Assembly: GCF_030316855.1 (NCBI RefSeq) | Contig: NZ_JASZYR010000004.1 | Location: 186,001-250,000 of the forward strand | DNA: 64,000 nucleotides | Reading direction: 5' to 3' | From: Variovorax sp. J22P240 | GTDB taxonomy: Bacteria; Pseudomonadota; Gammaproteobacteria; Burkholderiales; Burkholderiaceae_C | Shown here: in pieces, positions 26,289 through 35,025 of the stretch | Position numbering within the stretch: position 1 is the stretch's first letter | Layout: each line of letters begins with the position of its first letter | Made by a program: the position numbers and the translations under genes | The notes under the pieces: generated by a model | Database searches by the model: none | What the model was told of the DNA's origin: nothing | Seen by the model: the letters and a program-made list of their open reading frames with translations, nothing else

Positions 26289-27488
26289 ATGAGCAAGCAA
26301 ATCCAGGACGCCTACATCGTCTCCGCCACTCGTACGCCGATCGGCAAGTCGCATCGCGGCTACTTCCGCAACTACCGGCCCGACGACCTGCTCGCGACCA
26401 CGCTGAAGGCGGCGCTCGCGGCGGTGCCCGGGCTGGACCCGAAGTCGATCGAGGACATCATTTGCGGCTGCGCGATTCCCGAGGCGCAACAGGGCCTCAA
26501 CGTCGCGCGCATCGGCGCGGTGCTGGCGGGGCTCCCCAACAGCATCGGCGGCATTACCGTCAATCGCTTCTGCGCTTCCGGCCTGTCGGCGGTGCAGATG
26601 GCGGCCGATCGCATCCGCGTCGGCGAGGCCGAGGTGATGATCGCGGCCGGCGTCGAGAGCATGAGCATGGTGCCGATGATGGGCAATTCGCCCTCGCTGT
26701 CGCCGTCGATCTTCGAGCGCGAAGGCGACGTCGGGATTGCCTACGGCATGGGCCTCACGGCCGAGAAGGTCGCGCAGCAGTGGAAGATCAGCCGCGACGC
26801 GCAGGACGCCTTTGCGCTGCAGTCGCACCAGCGCGCACTGGCCGCGCAGCAGGCCGGCGAGTTCGCCGACGAGATCACGCCGATCGAAGTCACGGACCGC
26901 ACGCCCGATCTTGCGACCGGCGAGCCGATCGTCAAGACCCGCACCGTAAGCCTGGACGAAGGCGCGCGCCCTGACACCTCGATCGAAGGCCTTGCCAAGC
27001 TGCGCACCGTGTTCGCGGCACGCGGCTCGGTCACGGCCGGCAACAGCTCGCAGACCTCGGACGGTGCGGGTGCGCTGATCCTTGCCAGCGAGAAGGCCTG
27101 CAAGCAGTACGACCTGAAGCCGCTCGCGCGCTTCGTGAGTTTCGCCAGCAAGGGCGTGCCGCCGCACATCATGGGCATTGGCCCGATCGAGGCGATCCCG
27201 GCCGCGCTGCGCTATGCGGGGCTGACGCAGGACGCCATCGACTGGATCGAACTCAACGAAGCCTTCGCGGCCCAGTCGATCGCGGTGATGAACACGCTCG
27301 GCCTCGACCCGGCCAAGGTCAATCCGATGGGCGGCGCGATCGCACTGGGCCACCCCCTGGGTGCGACGGGCGCGATCCGCTCCGCGACGGTGATTCATGC
27401 ACTGCAGCGCAAGAAGCTGAAGTACGGCATGGTCACGATGTGCGTCGGCATGGGGCAGGGCGCGGCGGGCATCTTCGAGCGCGTGTAA
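26289..27488 (+). CDS. Acetyl-CoA C-acyltransferase (thiolase)
   Basis: This 399-residue thiolase completes beta-oxidation by cleaving 3-ketoacyl-CoA with CoA. It has the acyl-accepting Cys95 in NRFCASGLS, the NEAFAAQ motif, the GHPLGATGA histidine motif and the C-terminal CVGMGQGAAGIFE cysteine motif. It follows the HAD/hydratase fusion by 11 bp. Confidence 0.95.
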   Translation: MSKQIQDAYIVSATRTPIGKSHRGYFRNYRPDDLLATTLKAALAAVPGLDPKSIEDIICGCAIPEAQQGLNVARIGAVLAGLPNSIGGITVNRFCASGLSAVQMAADRIRVGEAEVMIAAGVESMSMVPMMGNSPSLSPSIFEREGDVGIAYGMGLTAEKVAQQWKISRDAQDAFALQSHQRALAAQQAGEFADEITPIEVTDRTPDLATGEPIVKTRTVSLDEGARPDTSIEGLAKLRTVFAARGSVTAGNSSQTSDGAGALILASEKACKQYDLKPLARFVSFASKGVPPHIMGIGPIEAIPAALRYAGLTQDAIDWIELNEAFAAQSIAVMNTLGLDPAKVNPMGGAIALGHPLGATGAIRSATVIHALQRKKLKYGMVTMCVGMGQGAAGIFERV

Positions 27489-27565
27489 GCCTCAGGGTTT
27501 GTGAGCAGGCGCAGGCGTCTCCGATACGACTGCATGATCCATCGGCACGGAGGCACACTGCGGCC

Positions 27566-28396
27566 ATGAAATCACATCCCCTCGACAAGGCCCTCGCGCT
27601 GGAGCACAGCGACATCCAGGCGGGGCTCTTCACCGGCACCACGAGTCCGGACTACTGGAACATGGTGGGGCCCTTCGGTGGCACGACGGCGGCGGTGATG
27701 CTGCAGTCGGTGCTGCGGCATCCGGACCTGCTCGGAGAGCCCATTGCGCTGACGGTCAACTACGCGGCCGCGATCGAAGAAGGCACCTTCGAAGTGCAGG
27801 CCGTACCGGTGCGCACCAATCGCTCGACGCAGCACTGGACGGTGCAGATGACCCAGTCCGGCTCCGAAGGCAGGCCCCATGTCACAACCACGGCCACTGT
27901 GGTCACGGCCGTGCGGCGCGAGACCTGGGGCGTCAACGATCTTCCCATGCCCGAAGTGCCGTCACCCGAGCGGGTCGAGCGCCTGAGCATCGGACCGGCC
28001 CGGGTTGCGTGGCTCGAGCGGTACGAGATGCGGCCGATCAGCGGCTCGATCCCGACGCGCTGGGACGGCAGCGGCGACCACAGCGAAACGCGCATGTGGC
28101 TGCGTGACTCGGAGCCGCGGCCGCTGGACTTCGCCTCGCTCGCAGCATTGAGCGACACCTTCTATCCGCGCGTCTGGCTGCGGCGTGCGACGCACGTGCC
28201 GATCGGGACCGTGTCGATCACGACCTACTTCCACACCGACGCTCAGCTGCTGTCCGAGATCGGCACGGGCTACTTGCTGGGCCGCGCGACGGGGCAGCAG
28301 TTCCGCAACGGCTACTTCGACCAGGCTGCGCAGCTCTGGAGCGAGTCGGGCGCACTATTGGCGACCAGCAATCAGATCGTCTACTTCAAGGAATGA
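27566..28396 (+). CDS. Acyl-CoA thioesterase (double hotdog, TesB-like)
   Basis: This 276-residue protein carries two hotdog-like halves. Features include VGPFGGTTAAVMLQ in the N-terminal half and LAALSDTFYPRVWLRR in the C-terminal half, the arrangement of TesB-type thioesterases. It would release free acids from excess acyl-CoA. ATG 27566 is used; the frame continues upstream into the thiolase stop region. It overlaps the next gene by 4 bp (ATGA). Confidence 0.85.
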   Translation: MKSHPLDKALALEHSDIQAGLFTGTTSPDYWNMVGPFGGTTAAVMLQSVLRHPDLLGEPIALTVNYAAAIEEGTFEVQAVPVRTNRSTQHWTVQMTQSGSEGRPHVTTTATVVTAVRRETWGVNDLPMPEVPSPERVERLSIGPARVAWLERYEMRPISGSIPTRWDGSGDHSETRMWLRDSEPRPLDFASLAALSDTFYPRVWLRRATHVPIGTVSITTYFHTDAQLLSEIGTGYLLGRATGQQFRNGYFDQAAQLWSESGALLATSNQIVYFKE

Positions 28397-29139
28397 CCAT
28401 GAACAAGGCAGCACTGATCGTCGGCGCCGGCGATGCCACTGGCGGGGCCATTGCACGCCGGTTCGCTCGCGAGGGCTATGCGACCTGCGTCACGCGGCGC
28501 AGCCTCGACAAGCTCCAGCCCCTGGTCGCGCAGATCGAGGCCGAAGGCGGCAAGGCGCATGCATTCGCCAGCGACGCGCGCAAGGAAGAAGAAGTCGTTG
28601 CGCTCATCGAGCAGATCGAATCGACCGTCGGCCCGATCGAAGTGCTGGTCTTCAACATCGGCGCCAATGTGCCTGAGAGCATCCTGACCGAGACGGCGCG
28701 CAAGTACTTCAAGGTCTGGGAGATGGCCTGCTTCTCCGGCTTCCTGAACGGGCGCGAGGTGGCCAAGCGCATGGTGGCGCGCGAGCTGCCGGAAGGCGCA
28801 CACCGCGGCACGATCATCTTTACTGGCGCCACCGCATCGATGCGGGGGGCGGCCAACTTTGGCGCCTTCTCGGGCGCCAAGATGGCCCTGCGGGCACTGG
28901 CCCAGAGCATGGCGCGCGAGCTCGGCCCTCGCGGCATTCACGTCGCGCACTCCATCATCGATGGCGCGATCGATACCGAATTCATCCGCAGCAACTTTCC
29001 AGACCGCTATGCGCTGAAGGCGCAGGATGGCATCCTCAATCCCGAGCACATCGCCGACGCCTACTGGATGCTGCATTCGCAGCCGCGCGACGCCTGGACG
29101 CACGAGCTGGACCTGCGGCCGTGGTCCGAGAAGTTCTGA
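28393..29139 (+). CDS. SDR-fold protein lacking the catalytic Tyr
   Basis: This 248-residue Rossmann protein has a modified cofactor motif (GAGDATGG instead of TGxxxGIG) and, at the catalytic site, FSGAK in place of YxxxK (Phe159 for the usual Tyr; Lys163 kept). Most of the SDR fold is preserved, including VFNIGAN. The substitution makes classical dehydrogenase chemistry unlikely, so it may be a non-catalytic or divergent enzyme. It is translationally coupled to the preceding thioesterase gene. Confidence 0.88.
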   Translation: MTMNKAALIVGAGDATGGAIARRFAREGYATCVTRRSLDKLQPLVAQIEAEGGKAHAFASDARKEEEVVALIEQIESTVGPIEVLVFNIGANVPESILTETARKYFKVWEMACFSGFLNGREVAKRMVARELPEGAHRGTIIFTGATASMRGAANFGAFSGAKMALRALAQSMARELGPRGIHVAHSIIDGAIDTEFIRSNFPDRYALKAQDGILNPEHIADAYWMLHSQPRDAWTHELDLRPWSEKF

Positions 29140-29152
29140 GGAGACAACGCAC

Positions 29153-29749
29153 ATGACGACGCGATCCGTCGATTTCTATTTCGATTTCGGCAGCCCCGCC
29201 TCTTACCTGGCCGCCACGCAGCTGCCGCACCTGTGCGCCGACGTGGGCGCCGAACTGGTGTGGAAGCCGATGCTCCTCGGCGGCGTGTTCCAGGCCACCG
29301 GCAACCATTCGCCGGCCACCATTCCCGCCAAGGGCCCGTATGTGTTCAGTGACCTGGCGCGCTTTGCACGGCGCTACGGGGTGCCGCTGCAACACAATCC
29401 GAACTTTCCGGTCAACACACTGCTGCTGATGCGCGGTGCCATCGGCATGCAGATGCATGAACCCGAGCGCTTTCGCGCTTACGTCGACGCCATGTTCCGA
29501 GCGATGTGGGTCGAACCGCGCAACCTCAACGATCCCGCGACGGTGGGCGTCGTGCTGCAGGAGGCGGGCTTCGATCCCGCCAAAATGCTGGCGCTCGCCA
29601 ACGCGCAGGACGTCAAGGACCACCTCAAGGCAGCGACCCAGGCCGCAGTGCAGCGTGGCGTTTTCGGCGCACCGACCATGTTCGTCGGCGACGAGATGTT
29701 CTGGGGCCAGGACCGGCTCGATTTCGTTCGCGAGGCGCTCGGCGCCTGA
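29153..29749 (+). CDS. 2-hydroxychromene-2-carboxylate isomerase-like (DsbA/GST-kappa fold)
   Basis: This 198-residue DsbA-fold protein has FYFDFGSPASYLA at its N-terminus, the motif of HCCA isomerases of aromatic degradation, with Ser in place of the thioredoxin CxxC. It also shows RRYGVPL and FGAPTMFVGDEMFWGQDR. No naphthalene pathway gene is nearby, so the real substrate in this acyl-CoA operon is unclear; GSH-dependent isomerisation of an unusual acid is one option. ATG 29153 is preceded by GAGGAG. Confidence 0.85.
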   Translation: MTTRSVDFYFDFGSPASYLAATQLPHLCADVGAELVWKPMLLGGVFQATGNHSPATIPAKGPYVFSDLARFARRYGVPLQHNPNFPVNTLLLMRGAIGMQMHEPERFRAYVDAMFRAMWVEPRNLNDPATVGVVLQEAGFDPAKMLALANAQDVKDHLKAATQAAVQRGVFGAPTMFVGDEMFWGQDRLDFVREALGA

Positions 29750-29775
29750 ACCTCTTTTCTTTGCAAGGACTCACC

Positions 29776-30540
29776 ATGAGCGACATCCTCGTCCACACCG
29801 AAGCCGGTGTGATGACCATCACTTTCAACCGCCTCGACAAGAAGAATTCGATCACCAGCGCGATGTACGGCGAATTGGCCGATGCGCTGGGCAAGGCCGA
29901 GCACGACAAAGAGGTGCGCGCAGTGCTGATCCAGGGCGACGCGACGATCTTCAGCGCCGGCAACGACATCGGCGACTTCCTCAACGGTCCACCCTCGACG
30001 CAGGAATCGCCGGTGTTCCGCTTCCTGCGCGGCATCGCCACATTCCCGAAGCCGATCGTGGCGGCCGTGTGCGGCCCCGCAGTGGGCATCGGCACGACGA
30101 TGCTGTTCCACTGCGACCTCGTCTACGCCGGCGACAACGCTGCTTTTTCGATGCCCTTCGTGAACCTGGGCCTGTGCCCCGAGGCCGCGTCGAGCCTGCT
30201 GGTGCCTCAGATGTTCGGCTACCACCGGGCGGCCGAGGCGCTGCTGCTGGGCGAGCCTTTCATGGCTGAAGCGGCGCTGGAAGTGGGCCTGGTCAACCGC
30301 GTGGTGCCGCCGACCGAAGCCAACGCCATCGCGCAGGCACAGGCGCGCAAGCTGGCGGCCAAGCCGCTGAGCGCGCTGATCGAGACCAAGCGCTTGATGA
30401 AGAAGTCGCAGCAGGCCGCAGTGCTGGAGCGCATGGGCGAGGAAGGCCAGAGCTTCGGCCGCATGCTGCGCGAACCCGCTGCGCGCGAGGCCTTCACGGC
30501 CTTCATGGAAAAGCGCCGGCCCGATTTTTCGAAGGTCTGA
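29776..30540 (+). CDS. Enoyl-CoA hydratase/isomerase
   Basis: This 254-residue crotonase-fold enzyme has FNRLDKKNSIT, the oxyanion-hole loop FSAGNDIGDFL and the AVCGPAVGIGTTM segment. It hydrates or isomerises enoyl-CoA and probably handles a side branch not covered by the fused hydratase. The start at 29776 follows AAGGACT. It ends the acyl-CoA cluster and is convergent with the LysR gene. Confidence 0.92.
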   Translation: MSDILVHTEAGVMTITFNRLDKKNSITSAMYGELADALGKAEHDKEVRAVLIQGDATIFSAGNDIGDFLNGPPSTQESPVFRFLRGIATFPKPIVAAVCGPAVGIGTTMLFHCDLVYAGDNAAFSMPFVNLGLCPEAASSLLVPQMFGYHRAAEALLLGEPFMAEAALEVGLVNRVVPPTEANAIAQAQARKLAAKPLSALIETKRLMKKSQQAAVLERMGEEGQSFGRMLREPAAREAFTAFMEKRRPDFSKV

Positions 30541-30567
30541 GCGCGGGTGCCGGCCTCGCCGGGGCCG

Positions 30568-31539
30568 TCACCCGTGCTCCGGGTGCTCACCCGGCGAATT
30601 CAGGTGCTCTCGAATGGCCTCGCTCAGCGCCAGGCAGATCCTCGCCTTCGGAGCGCCCGTCAGCCAGGCGAGTCCCACTGGGGGCAGATTCCAAGGCAGG
30701 GGTTGCGGCAGCATTTCCGCCGCACCGCCTGCCGCGACCGCCCGGGCCACATCGCCGGGAAGGACCGTCACCCCGCGGGGCATCTGGAGCAGCGCTGACG
30801 AGATCGTGCGCACCGCGTAGGCCTCCAATGCGGGAACGGGCACACGCTGTCCGGCCGCCGAAAAAGTCGCGTCGATCATCTGCCGGATGGGCGTGTGAGG
30901 CGGCGGGAAGATCCAGTCCATGTCGGAGAGCTGTGCGATGTCGAGCGGGGCGTGGCGCATCAGCGGGCCCGCGCTCGCCCGAGCGACGACCAGGTGCGCC
31001 TGCTGCCGATACAGCAGCACCTGCTCCAGGTCATCTTCCGTGCTGGCGCTGGAGAATCGACAAATGGCGCAATCCAGCGTGCGATCGCGCAGGCCGTTCA
31101 GCAGGGGCCCGGTAGTGTCCTCTTGTGTGTACAGCAACAGCCGCGGCCGCAAGTCGAACAGGTGCTTCCACAGGGCGTCCAAGGCCGGAGGAGATACGTA
31201 GGGGATGAGGCCGATGCGCAATCTCCCCTGCCATCCTTCGCGCACGCCTTCGAGTTCCCTCAGCAGTGCCTCGTTGTCGGCAATGGCGAGCCGTGCCCTG
31301 GCGACCACGACCTCGCCGGCGGCTGTGGGCTCCAAGCCACGTCGCGTGCGCAGGAAAAGCGGCTGCATGAAGATGTCCTCGATGTCGGCGAGGGCCCGCG
31401 TGACCGTGGGCTGGGTCAAGGACAGCTGCCTGGCGACGCCCGTCACCGAACGATGTCGGGCGAAAGCCAGCAACAGGGCGTAGTGCCGCATCTTCAAGCG
31501 GTTTTCGAGACGTGGCGCCAGAGGGTCGATCGATTGCAT
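30568..31539 (-). CDS. LysR-family transcriptional regulator
   Basis: This 323-residue LTTR has an N-terminal helix-turn-helix (VTGVARQLSLTQPTVTRALA) and a two-lobe effector domain. It diverges from the Bug/GAF/GGT operon with a 98-bp gap holding inverted repeats, so it probably activates that operon in response to the transported compound. Length and start (ATG 31539) are typical. Confidence 0.93.
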   Translation of the reverse strand: MQSIDPLAPRLENRLKMRHYALLLAFARHRSVTGVARQLSLTQPTVTRALADIEDIFMQPLFLRTRRGLEPTAAGEVVVARARLAIADNEALLRELEGVREGWQGRLRIGLIPYVSPPALDALWKHLFDLRPRLLLYTQEDTTGPLLNGLRDRTLDCAICRFSSASTEDDLEQVLLYRQQAHLVVARASAGPLMRHAPLDIAQLSDMDWIFPPPHTPIRQMIDATFSAAGQRVPVPALEAYAVRTISSALLQMPRGVTVLPGDVARAVAAGGAAEMLPQPLPWNLPPVGLAWLTGAPKARICLALSEAIREHLNSPGEHPEHG

Positions 31540-31576
31540 AGAACAATGTGCATTCGTTGATGCAAAGATATTCTAT
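31538..31576. promoter_or_regulatory. Inverted repeats in the LysR/Bug divergent gap
   Basis: TGCAT (31549-31553) pairs with ATGCA (31560-31564), and a wider pair, ATAGAA (31538-31543) with TTCTAT (31571-31576), surrounds it. Nested dyads of this kind are typical LTTR recognition and activation sites. The outer arm touches the LysR start codon. Confidence 0.5.
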
Positions 31577-31637
31577 TTTTTCTATTCAACAATCTACACT
31601 TTTGCGCACCCCTGGCTCTCTTCGTAGGCGTTTGAAA

Positions 31638-32600
31638 ATGATCTCCCGTATTCGCCGCAGCTTGGCCGCACTCGCTCTGCTTGGTGCGGCTTCCGTCGCT
31701 TGCGCGGCTTTCCCCGACAGGCCCATCACCCTGATCGTTCCCTGGGCGGCGGGCGGATCGACCGACATCCTTGCCCGCGCCCTGGCCGAGCAACTGACCC
31801 GGTCCCTGGGCCAGCCGGTCATCGTCGACAACCGGGCTGGTGCCTCCGGAAACATCGGCTCCAACATGGTCGCCAAGGCCAAGCCCGATGGCTATACGCT
31901 GCTGGTCGGCTCGATGAGCACGCACGCCATGAATCCGGCGCTGATGGCGATGCCATTCAAGGGTGTCGAGGACTTCACCCCGATCGCCCAACTGGCCAAC
32001 GTGGTGAATACCTTGGTGATCAACCCGTCGGTGCCCGCCAGGAACGTCGCAGAACTGATTGCCTACGCGAAGGCCAATCCAGGCAAGCTGGCCTATGCAA
32101 GCGCGGGGGGCGGGTCCACGAACCACCTCAGCGCGGTGTTGTTCGAGAAGGCCGCGGGTATCCAGATGCTGCATGTGCCGTACAAAGGCGGCGCCCCCGC
32201 CGTCCTGGATACCGTGAGCAATCAGACCCAGGTGCTCTTCTCGGCCGGGACCCAGACCCTTCCTCACGTGAAGGCCGGCAAGCTCAACCTGCTCGCGGTG
32301 ACCGAAGCGAAGCGCTCCTCGCTGCTGCCGCAGGTGCCGACCGTCGCGGAAACGCTGCCCGGCTACGAACTCGGTGTCTGGTACGGCTTGTTCGGGCCCG
32401 CCAACATGCCGAAGGAACTGGTCGAGCGTCTGAACGAGGCGGCGAACCAGGCGCTGGCCGATACGGCGATTCGCTCTCGCATGGACGCCATCGGCGTCGA
32501 GATCGTCCAGGGAACGCCGCAGCAGTTTTCGACGGTGTTGCGTCGCGATGCAGATCGCTACGGCAAGGTCATTCGCGATCTCAACATCAAGGCGGACTGA
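31638..32600 (+). CDS. Bug-family (TctC-like) solute-binding protein
   Basis: This 320-residue periplasmic binding protein has a signal peptide (LAALALLGAASVACAAF) and the family signature FPDRPITLIVPWAAGGSTD. Bug proteins bind carboxylates, amino acids or nicotinate-like compounds. Here no TctA/TctB membrane subunits are nearby, which is common for Bug paralogues in betaproteobacteria. ATG 31638 is used. Its stop overlaps the GAF gene start by 1 nt (TGATG), so the two are coupled. Confidence 0.9.
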   Translation: MISRIRRSLAALALLGAASVACAAFPDRPITLIVPWAAGGSTDILARALAEQLTRSLGQPVIVDNRAGASGNIGSNMVAKAKPDGYTLLVGSMSTHAMNPALMAMPFKGVEDFTPIAQLANVVNTLVINPSVPARNVAELIAYAKANPGKLAYASAGGGSTNHLSAVLFEKAAGIQMLHVPYKGGAPAVLDTVSNQTQVLFSAGTQTLPHVKAGKLNLLAVTEAKRSSLLPQVPTVAETLPGYELGVWYGLFGPANMPKELVERLNEAANQALADTAIRSRMDAIGVEIVQGTPQQFSTVLRRDADRYGKVIRDLNIKAD

Positions 32601-33145
32601 TGCCGAGTTGCGATTCGCAGTTGTGCCTGCCTCTCGGCGCGGCTGCCGAACTTTGCGAAGCGTTGTCGCGGACGCGTAACTTTGCCCAGGCGATGTCGGC
32701 TCTGGAAGGCGCTCGCCGGGATCTGCTGGGTGATGGCTTGCTGACTGTCAATGTGCGCACCGACCGAATCGATGAAGCAAGCGAATCCGGCGCGGAACTC
32801 CAGCGCATATGGAGTTCGAACATCGACGCCTATCCCGTTGCGGGCCGCAAGCGCAAGTCGTGGACGCCCTGGGCACTCCAGTTGCTCGGGCGTGCCGAGG
32901 TTTTCGTTGGCGAGGGGACCGACGCGCTGAAGGAAGCCTTCAGCGACCACGCGCTCATTGCCTCGCTGGGCCTGCGGTCGATCGTCAACGTGCCCTTGAT
33001 GGACGACTGCGGCGACTGCTTTGCGACCTTCAACGTTCTGACGCACCGCGACAAGTGGGAGCCCCGAGACGTCATCGCGATTCGACTGCTCGCGCTCCTG
33101 GCGACCCCGGCGGTGGCTCGCGAAGCCTCGAAGCTCCGCAGTTGA
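32600..33145 (+). CDS. Single-domain GAF protein
   Basis: This 181-residue cytoplasmic protein is essentially one GAF-like domain (about 30-160), with SIVNVPLMDDCGDCFATFNV as its core beta strand region and a WTPWALQLL helix. There is no output domain, membrane span or signal peptide. It is coupled to the Bug protein (TGATG) and followed 36 bp later by the GGT-family hydrolase, so it may sense or bind a compound of the same pathway. Function is not known. Confidence 0.8.
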   Translation: MPSCDSQLCLPLGAAAELCEALSRTRNFAQAMSALEGARRDLLGDGLLTVNVRTDRIDEASESGAELQRIWSSNIDAYPVAGRKRKSWTPWALQLLGRAEVFVGEGTDALKEAFSDHALIASLGLRSIVNVPLMDDCGDCFATFNVLTHRDKWEPRDVIAIRLLALLATPAVAREASKLRS

Positions 33146-33181
33146 TCTTCGCGCGACCCATTGCCCTTCAAAGAATCAGAC

Positions 33182-35017
33182 ATGAGCTTCACGACACGCC
33201 CTGAGATCACCGGCACCTTTGGTGTTGCCGCCTCCACGCACTGGCTGGCTTCGCAGACTGCAATGGGGGTTCTCGAGCGAGGGGGGAATGCGTTCGACGC
33301 GGCGGTGGCCGGCGGCTTCGTGCTTCAGGTTGTCGAGCCGCACTTGAACGGACCTGGTGGCGAGGCGCCCATCCTGCTTTGGGACGAACGGCAGCGGAAG
33401 ATGCTGTCGATCTGCGGGCAAGGGGTGGCCCCCGAGGCGGCGACGGTGGACGCGTTCCGTCGCATGGGGCTGGAGCAGGTGCCCGGCATCGGATTGCTGC
33501 CGGCCACGGTGCCAGGTGCCTTCGGCGCCTGGCTGACGATGCTGCGGGACCATGGCACCTGGTCGCTCGCCGACGTGATGGCACCGGCCATCGGCTATGC
33601 CCGCGACGGCTTCCCGCTGATACCCCGTGCCGTGCAGGCCATCACGGCCGTGCAGGACCTGTTTCGTGCGCACTGGCATTCATCGGCGGCCGTGTGGCTT
33701 CGCGACGATCGGGTGCCCGTGCCCGGTGCGCTGTACCGTTTGCCGGAACTGGCCTCAACCTGGGAACGCATCCTTCATACCGCCCAGCGGGAGGGAAGCA
33801 GCCGTGTGGAAGTCATCGACGCCGCGCTTCGCTGCTGGTACGAGGGCTTCGTGGCGACTGCGATCGACGTGTACTACCGCACGCAGGAAGTGCGGGACAC
33901 GACGGGCGAGAAGCACAAGGGCTTGCTGCGCTACGACGACATGGCGCGGTGGCGGCCCACGGTCGAAGCGCCGCTCAGCATGGATTTCGGTCGCTACACG
34001 GTGGCGAAATGCGGATTCTGGAGCCAAGGGCCTGCATTCCTGCAGCAGATCGGAATGCTCCGCCACGCAGAGTTGGAGCGCCACCCGCCTCACACCGCGG
34101 GCTTCGTTCACCGCATTGCGGAAGCGGCCAAGCTGGCTTTGGCGGACCGGCTCGCGTGGTATGGGGCAGCGCCCGGCGCCTCTCGCCAGGCCCAGGCAGC
34201 GCTGCTGGCGGACGGGTACCTCCGACAGCGCTGGACGCAGGTGTCGGACCGCGCGAACGCCAGCCTCGACCCAGGCGCGCCGCTGGGCATGACGCCTCGA
34301 TTGCCGGACCTGGATGCCGCCCGGCGCACGCTGCTTGCGGCAGACACCCGCTTCGGCGTCGGCGAACCCACCTTCGCGGCGCTTCCACCGGTGTCCGAGT
34401 GGCTGGAACGGGAAGTGTTCGTGGGCGACACCTGCCACATCGATGTGATCGACAGGCACGGCAACATGGTCGCCGCGACGCCGTCGGGAGGGTGGCTGTC
34501 TTCCAGTCCGGCGATTCCGGGCCTCGGCTTCTCGATCAACACCCGGCTGCAGATGACATGGCTGGACGAAGGCCTGCCGAACACCCTGTCGCCCGGCGTC
34601 ATGCCTTGCACTTCGCTCTCGCCTTCGCTCGCGCTGCGGGACGGCGAGCCGTACATGGTGTTCGGTACACCGGGGGGAGACCAGCAGGATCAATGGTCGC
34701 CGGCCTTCTTCCTTCGGCACGTCGTGCATGGCATGAACTTGCAGGAAGCCATCGATGCGCCCGCGTGGCACGTGGACCACTTTCCGTCTTCCTTTTGGCC
34801 GCGCCAGACGACCTTGAATCGCCTGACGCTCGAATCCCGCTTTTCGGAGGACGTGGTTCGGCAATTGCGAGAGGCCGGTCACGACGTACGCGTCGGCGAT
34901 CCGTGGTCCGAAGGCCGGATGTCGGCTTGTAGCCGGGAGCACGACGCGTGCGGTCGGCTCGTCCTTCGCGCGGGCGCCAACCCGCGTGGCATGCAGGGCT
35001 ACGCGGTGGGCCGATAG
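33182..35017 (+). CDS. Gamma-glutamyltransferase-family Ntn-hydrolase
   Basis: The 611-residue protein belongs to the GGT superfamily of self-processing hydrolases. The nucleophile motif is GDTCHIDVID; Thr417 aligns with the catalytic Thr, and the usual second Thr is Cys. A downstream FGTPGGDQQ motif resembles the GGT SPGG region. No signal peptide is visible, so it is probably cytoplasmic and acts on an amide or gamma-glutamyl compound imported with the Bug protein. ATG 33182 is preferred over the TTG at 33161. Confidence 0.87.
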   Translation: MSFTTRPEITGTFGVAASTHWLASQTAMGVLERGGNAFDAAVAGGFVLQVVEPHLNGPGGEAPILLWDERQRKMLSICGQGVAPEAATVDAFRRMGLEQVPGIGLLPATVPGAFGAWLTMLRDHGTWSLADVMAPAIGYARDGFPLIPRAVQAITAVQDLFRAHWHSSAAVWLRDDRVPVPGALYRLPELASTWERILHTAQREGSSRVEVIDAALRCWYEGFVATAIDVYYRTQEVRDTTGEKHKGLLRYDDMARWRPTVEAPLSMDFGRYTVAKCGFWSQGPAFLQQIGMLRHAELERHPPHTAGFVHRIAEAAKLALADRLAWYGAAPGASRQAQAALLADGYLRQRWTQVSDRANASLDPGAPLGMTPRLPDLDAARRTLLAADTRFGVGEPTFAALPPVSEWLEREVFVGDTCHIDVIDRHGNMVAATPSGGWLSSSPAIPGLGFSINTRLQMTWLDEGLPNTLSPGVMPCTSLSPSLALRDGEPYMVFGTPGGDQQDQWSPAFFLRHVVHGMNLQEAIDAPAWHVDHFPSSFWPRQTTLNRLTLESRFSEDVVRQLREAGHDVRVGDPWSEGRMSACSREHDACGRLVLRAGANPRGMQGYAVGR

Positions 35018-35025
35018 GCCCCTGA

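Noticed and set aside
30579..30594. CCGGGTG/CACCCGG inverted repeat as terminator
   Set aside because: It lies inside the 3' end of the LysR coding region and has no T-run.
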